Shown: positions 27,557 to 36,501 of the stretch, one piece after another
Position numbering within the stretch: position 1 is the first letter of the stretch
How the letters are laid out: each line of letters opens with the position of its first letter
Source: Lewinellaceae bacterium
GTDB taxonomy: Bacteria > Bacteroidota > Bacteroidia > Chitinophagales > Saprospiraceae
Length of the DNA: 64,000 nucleotides
Reading direction: 5' to 3'
Assembly: GCA_020636215.1 (NCBI GenBank)
Contig: JACJYG010000004.1
Span: 1,178,001-1,242,000, forward strand
The notes under the pieces: model-generated
The model's input: only the letters and a program-made list of their open reading frames with translations
Database searches by the model: none
Told to the model about the DNA's origin: nothing
Position numbers and translations under genes: made by a program

Positions 27557-27916
27557 CTATGCCAGTTCCTGGAAGGTGTCCGACTTGTCCTCCATCGGTT
27601 GGTGTTTGCAGGGAAAATCCTTTTCAATGAGGAGGTGTAGAGCTTCGCCATTGGGGAGCGCCTGATGGTGTTCGAGCCCTACCGTTTCAGATTGTATCCA
27701 GGACAAGGCCAGTTGCTGCGGCATACAAATCTTCACCAGATTTCCCTCCAAGGAAGCGGTTATGGCCGGCCTTTCTTCCATGCATAATTCAAATACCAGG
27801 GCCTGGCCTGGGCCAAAAAGGATTTCCTCCCGCACAGCACCGTTGTTTTCCAGGATTTCTACATCTGATTTCCGCACGCGCAGGCGGATACTATTGGCAT
27901 GGCATCGAATTTTCAT
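27557..27916 (-). CDS. Small conserved Bacteroidota protein (DUF7009-like)
   Basis: The 119-residue protein starts MKIRCHANSIRLRVRKSDVE, which resembles small Bacteroidota proteins of the DUF7009 type. It then has REEILFGPGQALVFELCMEE and VKICMPQQLALSW. It has no signal peptide or membrane segment. It converges with the CNNM gene, 18 bp apart. The family name is from memory of the opening motif; function unknown. Confidence 0.7.
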   Translation of the reverse strand: MKIRCHANSIRLRVRKSDVEILENNGAVREEILFGPGQALVFELCMEERPAITASLEGNLVKICMPQQLALSWIQSETVGLEHHQALPNGEALHLLIEKDFPCKHQPMEDKSDTFQELA

Positions 27917-28082
27917 AGCCGGTGGTTTTGGAGAGAAAGTTATAAAGAAATTACTAAAAAAGGCCCTTTAGGTGGGCCGCAACGGAGCTAAAGTGTTAGA
28001 TTTCGGGTAAAGACATTGAAAAAACCGCAATATTGCCTACATTTAGGAGGTTCGTAGGGAAACTTCACATTCCCTTTTCCTG

Positions 28083-28118
28083 CAAAACGGATAACGAACA
28101 ACGAACAACAAATAACCA
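28083..28118. repeat. Short array, AACGAACA unit
   Basis: Three to four units (GGATAACGAACAACGAACAACAAATAAC) directly precede the OmpA-family start. There is one arm only. Confidence 0.5.
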
Positions 28119-28124
28119 AGATAT

Positions 28125-29072
28125 ATGAGGTTTCTATCCCTCCTGGTCTTTGTCCTTTTTTGCGTTTACATGATGTTTGCGCGTTGGTACTTTGTCTGTG
28201 AGGTCCGCCACCTTTGTGGGGAAGAACAGCCCGTGGAAGACATCCGCCTGAAAAGCCTGAAGTTGACCGAAGGCGATTCGACGATCCTGCGGGGCTACGA
28301 TCAGTTTGCCTTCGATTCAGCCAGCATTGCACCCCGCCTGAACAGCGACAACCAGGCTTTCCTCGACACCCTGGCCGCTATTCTCCGGGCACGGCCCGAT
28401 CGGAATGTGACCATTACGGGTTTTTACAGAGAAAGTGAAAAAGACATTGCACCCGGCTACTTCGAAAATATAGGCCTGGCGCGGGCCGACCAGATCCGCA
28501 AATTGCTCATGAAACGCGGAATTCTCCAGAACCGCTTTTCTTTGGACCATGGCCTGAGCCAGGACAACCAACTTCGAGAACCATTGCTATTCGACCTCTA
28601 CGACCCCAGTGCTATTCCCAAAGGTTTTGAAAAAGTCGTATTTACATTTAGGAACATGACTTTTTCGGATGCCAATTTCGAATACAACTCGGATGTATTC
28701 CTACCGGGCGGCCCTCTCTTGCTCTATGCCGATTCGGTAAAGGCCTATCTGGGCCTCAACCCGGCTGCTACCCTGACGATCGTCGGCCATACCGACAGTA
28801 TCGGTTCAGACGCCTATAACCTCGACCTGGGGCTGCGCCGGGCGAAAAACGCGAAAAAATATTTCATAGATTCCCTCGGCGTAAAAGCAACGATCAATGT
28901 AGAATCTATGGGCAAGAAGCGGCCTGTGGCGCCCAATTCAAACCCCGATGGTTCTGACAATCCGGAAGGCCGGCAGAAAAACCGCCGCGTCAACTTTATC
29001 CTGGATAATAAAGAAGAAGCAGAACAACCACAGGAGGAAAAAATACTGGAAGACGCCAGTGATTTAAATTAA
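28125..29072 (+). CDS. OmpA-family protein with two tandem OmpA-like domains
   Basis: The 315-residue protein begins with a membrane segment (LLVFVLFCVYMMFARWYFV). A degenerate OmpA-like half (about 55-170) is followed by a canonical peptidoglycan-binding OmpA domain. That domain contains TIVGHTDSIGSDAYNLDLGLRR (read as two halves), ESMGKKRPVAPN and NPEGRQKNRRV. It probably anchors the envelope to peptidoglycan. The next gene starts 23 bp downstream, indicating co-transcription. Confidence 0.9.
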   Translation: MRFLSLLVFVLFCVYMMFARWYFVCEVRHLCGEEQPVEDIRLKSLKLTEGDSTILRGYDQFAFDSASIAPRLNSDNQAFLDTLAAILRARPDRNVTITGFYRESEKDIAPGYFENIGLARADQIRKLLMKRGILQNRFSLDHGLSQDNQLREPLLFDLYDPSAIPKGFEKVVFTFRNMTFSDANFEYNSDVFLPGGPLLLYADSVKAYLGLNPAATLTIVGHTDSIGSDAYNLDLGLRRAKNAKKYFIDSLGVKATINVESMGKKRPVAPNSNPDGSDNPEGRQKNRRVNFILDNKEEAEQPQEEKILEDASDLN

Positions 29073-29095
29073 TATACTCACCTAGCATACCAATT

Positions 29096-30454
29096 ATGGA
29101 CTTCAGCAAACTCTTCGACCAGTTTAATACACAGGATAGCTATGCCATTCTGTTTATCATGCTCATCGCCTTCTTGTTTGGGCTGTTGCTCGGTTATCTG
29201 TTGAGAAGCCGCCGCGTTATGACGCTCCGACGGGAACTGAAAGATAAAGAAAAGGAACTGGCAGAGGCCCGTATCGAACTGGAAGCCCTGCAAGACCAAC
29301 TGGCATTGAAAGAAGCCGACCTGAAAAAAGCGGGGTTTGCCGTTCAGGAAGCCGAAGCCCAGGTGGCCCGCATCGAGGAAGAAAAAGGGCAACTGCATCG
29401 CGAAATTTTCCAACTTAACCGGAAAATCGAGGAATTACAGGCTAGTGGGCAATCCTACTCTACGACCATTGAAGACTTGAACCGGCAGATCGCCGAGCGA
29501 GACCAGCAGATTGAAAGCCTGAAGGAACACTTCACTGCCCTAAACCAGCAGCTCGAATCCCTTCAGTCTCACAATATGGAACTCTCCAGCACGCTGGAAG
29601 AAGAAGATCAGTCGCTCAACAATTTTGCCCAGATGCAAAGCATTTACAATGCTACCCGCCATCGCCTGGAAGCCATGGAAGCCCATCTGGAAAGACTCGA
29701 CGGAGAAAATGCCGAGCTGCGGCAGGAGTTGAAAAAAATTCAAAGCAGCCCATCCCTGGCAGAACAAAGTATGGCTCCGGGCCAGGACACAAGCGAACCA
29801 CTGGAGATTTCATCCCTGCATCCCTATCCGGGAATGACCGACGCCTCTGTGGTGGAGCAAGAGCCAGAGGTGTCCTTCAGCTCCGAAAAAAAGATTATTC
29901 AAGAGAAGATCATCCTGCCCGGAGAAGCGCCGGAACAAGACGACCTGACCCGCATCGACGGCATTGGCCCTTTCCTGGAAAAGAAACTCAACGAGATCGG
30001 GGTGTACACCTACGACGAAATTGCCGCCTGGGACTCCGAGCGAATCCGGGAAGTGACCGCCGCTATCGAATACTTTGAAGGCCGCATTGAACGCGACAAC
30101 TGGGTGGAGCAGGCCGCTCACCTGGCCATGAAAAAGCTGGAAAATCCGGAGGCTTTCCGCAAAGACCCATCCGGAGCACTGTCCAACGACCCGGAAGATT
30201 TGAAGATCATTGAAGGAGTCGGGCCTAAAATCGAGGAATTGCTAAAAAACGCCGGAATCATTAACTGGGCCGACCTGGCCGATGCTGATGTCGAGCAACT
30301 GAATGCTATCCTCGAGGCAGCAGGCGCCAGCTTCCGTATGCACGACCCCGCCACTTGGCCAACACAGGCCCGTCTGGCCAACAATGGCGAATGGAACCTG
30401 CTGCGCGAATATCAGGATGAACTAAAAGGCGGCAGAGAAGTGGGCCCGGAGTAA
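29096..30454 (+). CDS. Membrane-anchored coiled-coil protein with two helix-hairpin-helix domains
   Basis: The 452-residue protein has one N-terminal membrane helix (YAILFIMLIAFLFGLLLGYL). A long Glu/Gln/Leu-rich coiled coil follows at about 45-225. A linker leads to two HhH_5-like modules: LTRIDGIGPFLEKKLNEIGV (about 285) and LKIIEGVGPKIEELLKNAGI (about 370). HhH modules usually bind DNA or pack in complexes. An envelope-tethered DNA or scaffold role is inference. It is paired with the OmpA-type gene upstream. Confidence 0.85.
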   Translation: MDFSKLFDQFNTQDSYAILFIMLIAFLFGLLLGYLLRSRRVMTLRRELKDKEKELAEARIELEALQDQLALKEADLKKAGFAVQEAEAQVARIEEEKGQLHREIFQLNRKIEELQASGQSYSTTIEDLNRQIAERDQQIESLKEHFTALNQQLESLQSHNMELSSTLEEEDQSLNNFAQMQSIYNATRHRLEAMEAHLERLDGENAELRQELKKIQSSPSLAEQSMAPGQDTSEPLEISSLHPYPGMTDASVVEQEPEVSFSSEKKIIQEKIILPGEAPEQDDLTRIDGIGPFLEKKLNEIGVYTYDEIAAWDSERIREVTAAIEYFEGRIERDNWVEQAAHLAMKKLENPEAFRKDPSGALSNDPEDLKIIEGVGPKIEELLKNAGIINWADLADADVEQLNAILEAAGASFRMHDPATWPTQARLANNGEWNLLREYQDELKGGREVGPE

Positions 30455-30480
30455 AGGCTCACAGGAAGCCGGAGGATGAG

Positions 30481-30512
30481 GTGATGAATGGCTGGCGGTA
30501 GCCATTCATCAC
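30481..30512. terminator. Hairpin between convergent genes
   Basis: A perfect 13-bp stem, GTGATGAATGGCT / AGCCATTCATCAC with a six-base loop, lies between the convergent HhH and monooxygenase genes. It has no T run on either side, so a terminator role is only likely by position. Confidence 0.5.
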
Positions 30513-30532
30513 TCCAACTATTCAGCCATTTC

Positions 30533-31858
30533 TTAACTTCCCCCCGCAACCGTTTCCCACTCCGGCGCATTCTTGGGGATACTTCGTTTTAGTTTATTGA
30601 GGAAAGGGAAAAAGTGTACTTCCAGACTGTGGCGTTTGGTGTGGATAAAGTCCCGTTCAATCTCATCGCATTCCTTTTCCGCCAGTTCCCGAACATTCCG
30701 GGGGATAGCCCAGCGGCCCATGATGCAGTTGGCAGCCAGTTTGGACTGAAGGTCTGACAGAGGCCAGATGCAGCCCTGAGGCTGGGTCATCCCGATCAGG
30801 AATAAAGTAGGATGATCGGCGTGTATCATACGCAAGTAAAGGGGGATTCGGGTGGCTTCCTCAAAATTGATAAAATCGCGACTGAAAAAAGGGAAGGCAA
30901 TCTTATAGCCGGTGGCGGCGATAATAGCGTCGTATTTTTCAACCTTGCCGTCGGTGAAGTGGACCGCCTGGCCTTCAAAACGGCTGATTCCCTTACGGGG
31001 GTGTACCCGGCCATGGCGGATGCGGTAAAGCAGCTCGGAATTAAGCGTAGGGTGGCACTTCGTAACTGGAAAATCGGGGCGTTCCAGGCCATAGTCGCGG
31101 TAATCGCCCACCTGGATTCGAAGGGAGAGTTGCTGTAAGGGGCGTTGGAGGAAGCGAGGCACCCAGAGCAGGCCTTCATTGAACGTATCAGTCGGCTTGC
31201 CCAGGAAGAATTTGGGAATGATATAAGTAGGCCTCCGCATACTGATGGCTGTAAACTCCGCCACACGGCTGACCTCCACAGCACAATCACAGCCGGAATT
31301 GCCCACGCCGATCACCAGCACACGTTTACCGGAAAAAGGCTGGTTGCTTTTGTAGGTGTGGGAGTGGATGTAATCGCCGGTGAAGTTGCCGGGAATATCC
31401 GGCCAACGCGGCGTAGAATGGTGTCCATTGGCCGTAACGAGGTAATCAAAATGCTGCTCCTCCCCGTTTTTAAGGGTGATTTTCCACTTTTTGTCCGGCA
31501 ATTCTTCTGCCCTTGCTACCGCAGTATTGAACCGGATATATTTTTCAAGCCCAAAATGCCTGGCGTAGCTTTGAAAATAGGCCAGCACCTGCTTGTGGGA
31601 AGGATAATCGGGGTAATGCTCCGGCATAGGGAAATCCTCAAATTGGGACAACTTCCTGGAGGAGATGATATGCGTCGTCTCACAAACGCTGGAATGCGAT
31701 TCGCCCGCGGTGAAGATCCAATTGCCCCCTACCTGATCGTTCTGCTCAAAGCATACGATCTCTTCTACGCCGGCCTGAATGAGGTGTTTGATAGCCGCTA
31801 GTCCGGAACAACCCGCGCCGATGACGCAGACGCGCGGGGAAGTTTGTTTGAGTTTCAT
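30533..31858 (-). CDS. Flavin-containing monooxygenase
   Basis: The 441-residue FAD- and NADPH-dependent oxygenase has the FAD motif GAGCSGLAAIKHL near the N-terminus. The NADPH motif is VIGVGNSGCDCAVE, and the FMO fingerprint is FTGDYIHSHTY (F-x-G-x3-H-x3-F/Y). ATGYKIAFPF is the usual late motif. The family oxygenates soft nucleophiles (N, S) or does Baeyer-Villiger chemistry; the substrate is unknown. The single gene is followed by the HhH gene in convergent orientation. Confidence 0.93.
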   Translation of the reverse strand: MKLKQTSPRVCVIGAGCSGLAAIKHLIQAGVEEIVCFEQNDQVGGNWIFTAGESHSSVCETTHIISSRKLSQFEDFPMPEHYPDYPSHKQVLAYFQSYARHFGLEKYIRFNTAVARAEELPDKKWKITLKNGEEQHFDYLVTANGHHSTPRWPDIPGNFTGDYIHSHTYKSNQPFSGKRVLVIGVGNSGCDCAVEVSRVAEFTAISMRRPTYIIPKFFLGKPTDTFNEGLLWVPRFLQRPLQQLSLRIQVGDYRDYGLERPDFPVTKCHPTLNSELLYRIRHGRVHPRKGISRFEGQAVHFTDGKVEKYDAIIAATGYKIAFPFFSRDFINFEEATRIPLYLRMIHADHPTLFLIGMTQPQGCIWPLSDLQSKLAANCIMGRWAIPRNVRELAEKECDEIERDFIHTKRHSLEVHFFPFLNKLKRSIPKNAPEWETVAGGS

Positions 31859-31876
31859 TTCCTTACTATTGTTAAC

Positions 31877-32029
31877 TTAGAAGCTGTTTGAATTTAGTCC
31901 TTCAGTTTTATTATGCCTCTTTTTCCGCCACTCTTCGGCTTTTTTTCGCCCCGAGGCTCAAAAAGAGCCTTGATTGACGAAAAAATAGCCTATAATAAAT
32001 TCTAAAAACCAAATTCAAACAGCTTCTAA
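31877..32029. mobile_element. MITE-like element, family 1 copy A
   Basis: A 153-bp element is bounded by perfect 19-bp inverted repeats at 31877-31895 and 32011-32029; the outer arm reads TTAGAAGCTGTTTGAATTT. The interior contains TCAAAAAGAGCCTTG (31958-31972), identical in reverse complement to 43318-43332 of copy B. It has no coding capacity. The right end supplies the stop codon of the gene at 32026-32361. Confidence 0.8.
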
Positions 32030-32361
32030 AGCTCAAGTCCATCCATATCTTCTAAATCCTGCTGCTTATAGTATTGCTTGGTAAAAGCTCGTTGCTTTTG
32101 CCGTTCCAGCACCAGTTTTGCCAGCGCCAGGTTGGCCGGCTCATCTGAATAAGGCGATAAAGCCCGGTCAACTTTCCGCTCGTCGACGTCCAGCCGGTAC
32201 ATCATGCTAAGCAGGAATTCCAGCCGATGTTCGATCATATCCGCGATATGGTCCGCCAGCAATTGCAGGAGTTCCTCCTCGGTCAGGGTTTTCTCCTGCG
32301 GCTGCATTTCGAAATCGCGTATGATGAGTTCCGTAGTGGTGGCAAGGGTATCTTCGGACAT
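32026..32361 (-). CDS. Hypothetical small acidic helical protein
   Basis: The 111-residue protein is rich in Glu/Leu helices: KTLTEEELLQLLADHIADMI, RLEFLLSMMYRLDVDERKV and LALAKLVLERQKQR. No family is recognised. A cytoplasmic location is likely, with no signal. The TAG stop lies inside the inverted end of a MITE-like element, so the original C-terminus may have been altered. Downstream of the LRR gene on the same strand, separated by a repeat array. Confidence 0.7.
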   Translation of the reverse strand: MSEDTLATTTELIIRDFEMQPQEKTLTEEELLQLLADHIADMIEHRLEFLLSMMYRLDVDERKVDRALSPYSDEPANLALAKLVLERQKQRAFTKQYYKQQDLEDMDGLEL

Positions 32362-32374
32362 GTGTTATAATTGA

Positions 32375-32580
32375 AATGCAAGAATGAATAAATGCAAGAA
32401 TGCAAGAATGCAAAAATGCAAGAATGAATAAATGTGTAAATACGAAAATGCGAAAATATGCTAAATATTTAAGCATTCTCGCATTCTCGCATTCTCGCAT
32501 TCTCGCATTCTCGCATTCTCTCATCCCCGCATTCTCGCATTCTCCCATTCTCGCATTCTCCCATTCCCGCATTCCCAACC
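32375..32580. repeat. Two-armed short tandem array, GAATGC/GCATTCTC
   Basis: The left arm (32376-32432) repeats GCAAGAATGC-like units. The right arm (32473-32577) has about a dozen GCATTCTC units with variants TCCCATTC and CCGCATTC. The arms are complementary in their GAATGC/GCATTC cores. The array fills the gap between two minus-strand genes and ends 10 bp from the LRR gene stop. No spacers of CRISPR type. Confidence 0.88.
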
Positions 32581-32589
32581 AAAGCAACG

Positions 32590-33762
32590 CTATCCTTCCG
32601 GCAGGACATCCGGAAGTTTCAACTCAAGCGGCAGTGTAATGGGGCAATCCTGACTGGCAACCCGGCCTGGTTGTTTGGCCCGGGGGGAAGGAAGGCGCGC
32701 CGTACTTTCTCTCAGGACTTCCAGTTGGGATTGCTTGAAGGCAGGGTTGTATTCTACGCCGGGATCGCAGTAGATGGTGATAAGTCGGGGCATTCGGAGT
32801 AGCCAGGCAGGGAGAAAAGGAAGGGGGTTATTCCGAAGGTCGAGTATCCGGAGGTTTCGCAGACGGAACACAGCGTCGGGCACTTCCCGGATTTGCTGGC
32901 TGGCCAGGCCAAGCACCAAGCCTTCATCGGACGCATAAGAAAGGTTGGCCAGGATCAGGCCAATGTCTTCCTCGTGCAACTCATTGAGGGTAAAGCCGGA
33001 TTCGTTGTGCAGGGAAACCAGGAAGCGCTTTTTGGCGGGGTGTTGCAGGTATTCCAGCCAGGACATTCGCAGCTTGTTGTGCCGCAAATCCAGGCATTCC
33101 AGATGATGACTAACAAGGAGCCCTCCTGGAAGGTGGTTGATGGCGTTGAATTGTGCATTAAGGTAGTTCAGGCGGGAGTTAGAAAGTAAAGAGGCCGGAA
33201 GCCGACGCAGTTGATTGCCGGAAAGGTCAAGAGCTTCAATATCCTCAAAGGCAGCTAGATCCTCTGGCAATTGTTCCATATTAAGGTTCTGGAGGCCCAT
33301 CGTTTTACCACGGCTGCTCTGGTATATCCTGCTTTCCATCAAGCGGCGGATGTCGGAGCGGCTGCCATTTTTCAGGATCAGAGCGCCGCAAAGCCCTTTG
33401 TAGTGGTAGGTATAAAGGGCCAGCATCAATTGGTCGACATCGAATAGCTGATGTAAGGCTTGAATAGCCTTTTCCGTTTCTGCTTCCGGGTCTTCCCCCT
33501 TTCCAAAATTCAGCAGCAGTTGCAGCGGCCGGGCCGTGTGCCGGTTGTTAATGCCAATGGCCTTAGCCAGCATCTGCAGGCAGTTTTGCAGATAAGCGCG
33601 GACGGGCCCATCTGTAGTGAGCAGGTGGGCGCCGAGGCTGGCCAGAAAATCCTGCCTGGCCAGTTGGCTATCCAGCAACTGCAGGGCCAAAGCGCTGTTG
33701 CGCTCGTTATCGCTGGCCAGCAGCCGAAGGATATTCGTGCTTGCATTCCCGGATAATGCCAT
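32590..33762 (-). CDS. Leucine-rich-repeat protein
   Basis: The 390-residue protein has an N-terminal helical, HEAT-like half (LLASDNERNSALALQLLDSQ). LRRs follow from about 175: IEALDLSGNQLRRLPASLL, LNYLNAQFNAINHLPGGLL, LECLDLRHNKLRMSWLEYL and LRILDLRNNPLPFLPAWLL. No signal peptide is seen. This is a protein-binding scaffold; partners unknown. The array at its 3' end separates it from the next minus-strand gene. Confidence 0.88.
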   Translation of the reverse strand: MALSGNASTNILRLLASDNERNSALALQLLDSQLARQDFLASLGAHLLTTDGPVRAYLQNCLQMLAKAIGINNRHTARPLQLLLNFGKGEDPEAETEKAIQALHQLFDVDQLMLALYTYHYKGLCGALILKNGSRSDIRRLMESRIYQSSRGKTMGLQNLNMEQLPEDLAAFEDIEALDLSGNQLRRLPASLLSNSRLNYLNAQFNAINHLPGGLLVSHHLECLDLRHNKLRMSWLEYLQHPAKKRFLVSLHNESGFTLNELHEEDIGLILANLSYASDEGLVLGLASQQIREVPDAVFRLRNLRILDLRNNPLPFLPAWLLRMPRLITIYCDPGVEYNPAFKQSQLEVLRESTARLPSPRAKQPGRVASQDCPITLPLELKLPDVLPEG

Positions 33763-33781
33763 GGTAATCAGGTCAGAGCTT

Positions 33782-33894
33782 ACCTAAATATAATGTTTTC
33801 TTCTCAGATTCTCTCCCTGGAAAGTTGAGATCGTTCCTAAAAAAATGAAACCAGGTATTTCCTTTTTTATGATATTCTCTTATATTTAGGAACA
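33782..33894. repeat. Intergenic inverted pair
   Basis: CCTAAATATAA near 33784 and TTATATTTAGG near 33881 form an 11-bp inverted pair, and GTTCCTAAA/TTTAGGAAC form an inner one. The rest of this 240-bp divergent gap is A/T-rich and holds no gene that I can see. It may be a decayed element or only regulatory sequence. Confidence 0.35.
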
Positions 33895-34001
33895 ACTTTT
33901 TTTCTTCCAACGCATTCCAGAAAACCCCAAAATAAACCGAGCAGACACGATTGGCAACACTGGTTCTGTCTACTGATCGAAAAACCCAAGAATCCTGAGC
34001 T

Positions 34002-34496
34002 ATGAATGCGACAATTGCCCATGTTAACAAAAGCATCTGGCCTCTTACCTTTGACCAACTGCATCGAGATAGCCAGGAGTGGCTCTCGCTGGCCGGCTAC
34101 TGGAAAGGTGAAATACGATTTTTGGAAAAAGCCATGCGCCATTTTCTGGGGTATGCCCTAACTACCTCCCAAGCCGACGAGATGCGGAACCTCTTCAACA
34201 GCCTGATGGCTTCCATCAAACCGGAGATCCGGGAAATCGAAGGCTGGGTCCGTTCTTTTCATCGCCACCTGGCTTGTGTGGCCAATCCCCAGAATCACCA
34301 ACGAGAACTGAAAAACAATACCGAACACCGCCGTATTTATCGCAAGATCGACAGCTTCCGCAAGCGGCTGCGCACACTCAAACACCAATTATTTGCCTTG
34401 CTTGCCCAGGTGATGCGGGACGAAAAAAATGCCCAGGGATCTCACCGTGGTATTTGGGCTTACCAACAGCCCCAACTCCTCCGCCGAAGCGGTTGA
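34002..34496 (+). CDS. Hypothetical helical protein
   Basis: The 164-residue cytoplasmic protein is strongly helical and basic: FDQLHRDSQEWLSLAGYWK, EIRFLEKAMRHFL and IYRKIDSFRKRLRTLKHQLF. No family is recognised. It starts at ATG 34002 and is followed by a clear terminator 28 bp after the stop, so it is probably a single-gene transcript. Confidence 0.75.
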   Translation: MNATIAHVNKSIWPLTFDQLHRDSQEWLSLAGYWKGEIRFLEKAMRHFLGYALTTSQADEMRNLFNSLMASIKPEIREIEGWVRSFHRHLACVANPQNHQRELKNNTEHRRIYRKIDSFRKRLRTLKHQLFALLAQVMRDEKNAQGSHRGIWAYQQPQLLRRSG

Positions 34497-34523
34497 AAAG
34501 AGACACTTGGAACACTTACCCCC

Positions 34524-34559
34524 CGGGGCGTTCCTTTATTGGTTCGCCCCGTTTTTTTT
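34524..34559 (+). terminator. Rho-independent terminator
   Basis: A stem CGGGGCG / CGCCCCG with a 14-base loop is followed by eight T. It ends the transcript of the hypothetical gene at 34002-34496. Confidence 0.88.
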
Positions 34560-34614
34560 GTCCCACCCAACATTAGCCGCCTGCTGCTCGTCTTGTATGA
34601 AAACATCTCCCATT

Positions 34615-35085
34615 ATGAAAAAAGCGCGCTATATTTTAGCGGTTACGGTTCTCCTGGCCTTCTCCCAATGCGGAAAAGATGATTACGCCCCCAGCATACG
34701 TATCGAAATGGGCGCTTTTTTTTGCGAATGTATTGGCAATTGCTCTTATACTTTTGAAGTCTCCGCAACTACGCAATCTTTCCAGGTTCACGAATGGTGT
34801 ACCGAAAATTCGACGGTTGTGCGCTCCTGCTCCCGCCCCATAGAGGAGCAGGATTTCCAGAACCTTTCCAACCTGGTGGACTGGGAAGCCTTCAATGCAC
34901 TTGAGGAAGTGATCGGCTGCCCCGATTGCGCTGATGGAGGTGGGCAGTGGATTGAGATCGCCCGCGGCAACGAAACCTACCGGGTTACCTATGAATATGG
35001 AAACCCTCCGGCCCTGCTACAACCGCTTGCCAATGCGCTTGCTCCGCTGCAGGATTCATTGTCTGCCAGCCCGGACTGTCAGTAG
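34615..35085 (+). CDS. Hypothetical lipoprotein
   Basis: From ATG 34615 the 156-residue protein has a signal and lipobox (YILAVTVLLAFSQC). The mature part is acidic with paired cysteines (FFCECIGNC, CSRP, IGCPDCADGGG), which may form disulphides. No family is recognised. ATG 34597 adds six residues; the longer upstream frame crosses the terminator and is rejected. It is followed by a repeat array and convergent hppD. Confidence 0.75.
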   Translation: MKKARYILAVTVLLAFSQCGKDDYAPSIRIEMGAFFCECIGNCSYTFEVSATTQSFQVHEWCTENSTVVRSCSRPIEEQDFQNLSNLVDWEAFNALEEVIGCPDCADGGGQWIEIARGNETYRVTYEYGNPPALLQPLANALAPLQDSLSASPDCQ

Positions 35086-35173
35086 GACAGTTAGCAGTAT
35101 GCAGGAACCATAATCCCTAAACCATCCAAGGGACTGCCTACTGCCCACTGTCTACTGCCTACTGTTTACTGCC
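35079..35173. repeat. Two-armed short array, CAGTAGG/CCTACTG
   Basis: The left arm (CAGTAGGACAGTTAGCAGTA) overlaps the lipoprotein stop. The right arm (35133-35173) repeats CTGCCTACTGC/CTGTCTACTG/TACTGTTTACTG and ends at the hppD stop. It lies between convergent genes and shares its unit with 4816-4862. Confidence 0.8.
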
Positions 35174-36297
35174 TACAACGTCCCCCGCCGTTCCTGTTCC
35201 CGTTCTATGGCTTCGAACAATGCCTTGAAGTTGCCCTTACCAAAGGAACGAGCGCCTTCGCGTTGAATGATCTCGTAGAAAACCGTCGGACGGTCCTGTA
35301 CTGGTTTGGTGAAAATTTGCAGCAGGTAACCCTCTTCATCGCGGTCGATCAGGATGTTGAGGCGCTTCAGTTCCTCCAGCTCTTCCTTAATCTCACCTAC
35401 TCGCTCCAAGACGGTGTCGTAGTATGCTTCCGGGACGTAGAGGAATTCCACACCTCGGCGGCGCAGTTCATCCACGGTGAAGATGATGTCATCGGTGGCC
35501 AGGGCGATGTGCTGTACGCCGGCGCCGTGGTAGTAGTCCAGGTATTCTTCAATCTGAGATTTTTTCTTACCCTGTGCCGGCTCGTTAATGGGGAACTTGA
35601 TGAAGCCGTTGCCGTTGGAAACCACTTTGCTCATCAGGGCAGTGTATTCGGTGGAAATGTCCTTATCGTCGAAGGTGACGAGCAGCTTAAAGCCCATTAC
35701 ATCCTGGTAGAATTCCACCCACTTGTTCATCATACCCAATTCCACATTGCCTACACAATGGTCGACGTATTTCAGGCCGATGGGTTGAATTTCCATCAGG
35801 CTTTCCCGGGCCTGGAAGCCCGGCAGGAAAGCCCCTTCATAGTGTTTGCGTTCGACGAATGTGTGCAAGGTTTCCCCATAGGTGTGGATGGAAGCTATTG
35901 TTACTTCTCCGTATTCATCCTTCATTGTTTCGGGGGCTTTGAAGGGCCTGGCGCCGCGTTCCACAGCCTTGTTGTAAGCATCGGCGGCATTATCGACCCA
36001 TAGTGCCAGCACTTTGACACCGTCGCCATGCTGAAGGACGTGCCGGGATACTTCGTGGTCGGGATACAGGGCCGAAGTCAATACAAAACGGACCTTGCCC
36101 TGCTGCAGGACGTAGGAGGCTGTTTCGCGGGCGCCCGTCTCCGGGCCGCGGTAGGCTACGATCCGGAAGCCAAAAGCCGACTGATAGTAATGTGCGGCCT
36201 GCTTGGCGTTGCCGACGTAAAATTCGATGTAGTCCGTCCCGTTGATAGGGAAGGTGTCTTGCTCCGTATAGGTTTTATTGCTGGTTAGCGTATCCAT
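35173..36297 (-). CDS. hppD: 4-Hydroxyphenylpyruvate dioxygenase
   Basis: The 374-residue Fe(II) enzyme turns 4-hydroxyphenylpyruvate into homogentisate in tyrosine degradation. The ligands are visible as His in KYVDHCVGNVE, His in GAGVQHIALATDDI, and Glu in VFYEIIQREGARSFGKGNFK. The length is typical. It is downstream of hmgA on the same strand, with a 204-bp gap filled by an inverted array. Its product is the substrate of HmgA. Confidence 0.97.
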   Translation of the reverse strand: MDTLTSNKTYTEQDTFPINGTDYIEFYVGNAKQAAHYYQSAFGFRIVAYRGPETGARETASYVLQQGKVRFVLTSALYPDHEVSRHVLQHGDGVKVLALWVDNAADAYNKAVERGARPFKAPETMKDEYGEVTIASIHTYGETLHTFVERKHYEGAFLPGFQARESLMEIQPIGLKYVDHCVGNVELGMMNKWVEFYQDVMGFKLLVTFDDKDISTEYTALMSKVVSNGNGFIKFPINEPAQGKKKSQIEEYLDYYHGAGVQHIALATDDIIFTVDELRRRGVEFLYVPEAYYDTVLERVGEIKEELEELKRLNILIDRDEEGYLLQIFTKPVQDRPTVFYEIIQREGARSFGKGNFKALFEAIEREQERRGTL

Positions 36298-36336
36298 TTT
36301 GAATGTATTTTGAATTTTAAAAAAGGCTTAGGGAAT

Positions 36337-36497
36337 AGCACACTGATCTTTATGATGCCTTATGATCGGTTATGATTGCCTAGATTTGGCTTGAAGTCCT
36401 GGGTAAGGACTCTTCGGCGCAGCTCTGGGGTTTTATTTAAAAAACAGCGCGCTATGTCATCATAGTGAATCATAATAAATCACAAGAATCAGTGTAC
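36337..36497. repeat. Imperfect inverted array in the hmgA-hppD gap
   Basis: CACTGATC with TTATGAT units at 36341-36380 (ATGATGCCTTATGATCGG) is answered by ATCATAATAAATCAC and ATCAGTGT at 36453-36494. The core ACACTGAT/ATCAGTGT is a perfect inverted pair. Between them is TTCGGCGC-rich sequence with no gene. Confidence 0.5.
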
Positions 36498-36501
36498 CAC
36501 A

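Noticed and set aside
32375..32580. Possible CRISPR array
   Set aside because: Units are about 8 bp and contiguous without unique spacers, and no cas gene is present.
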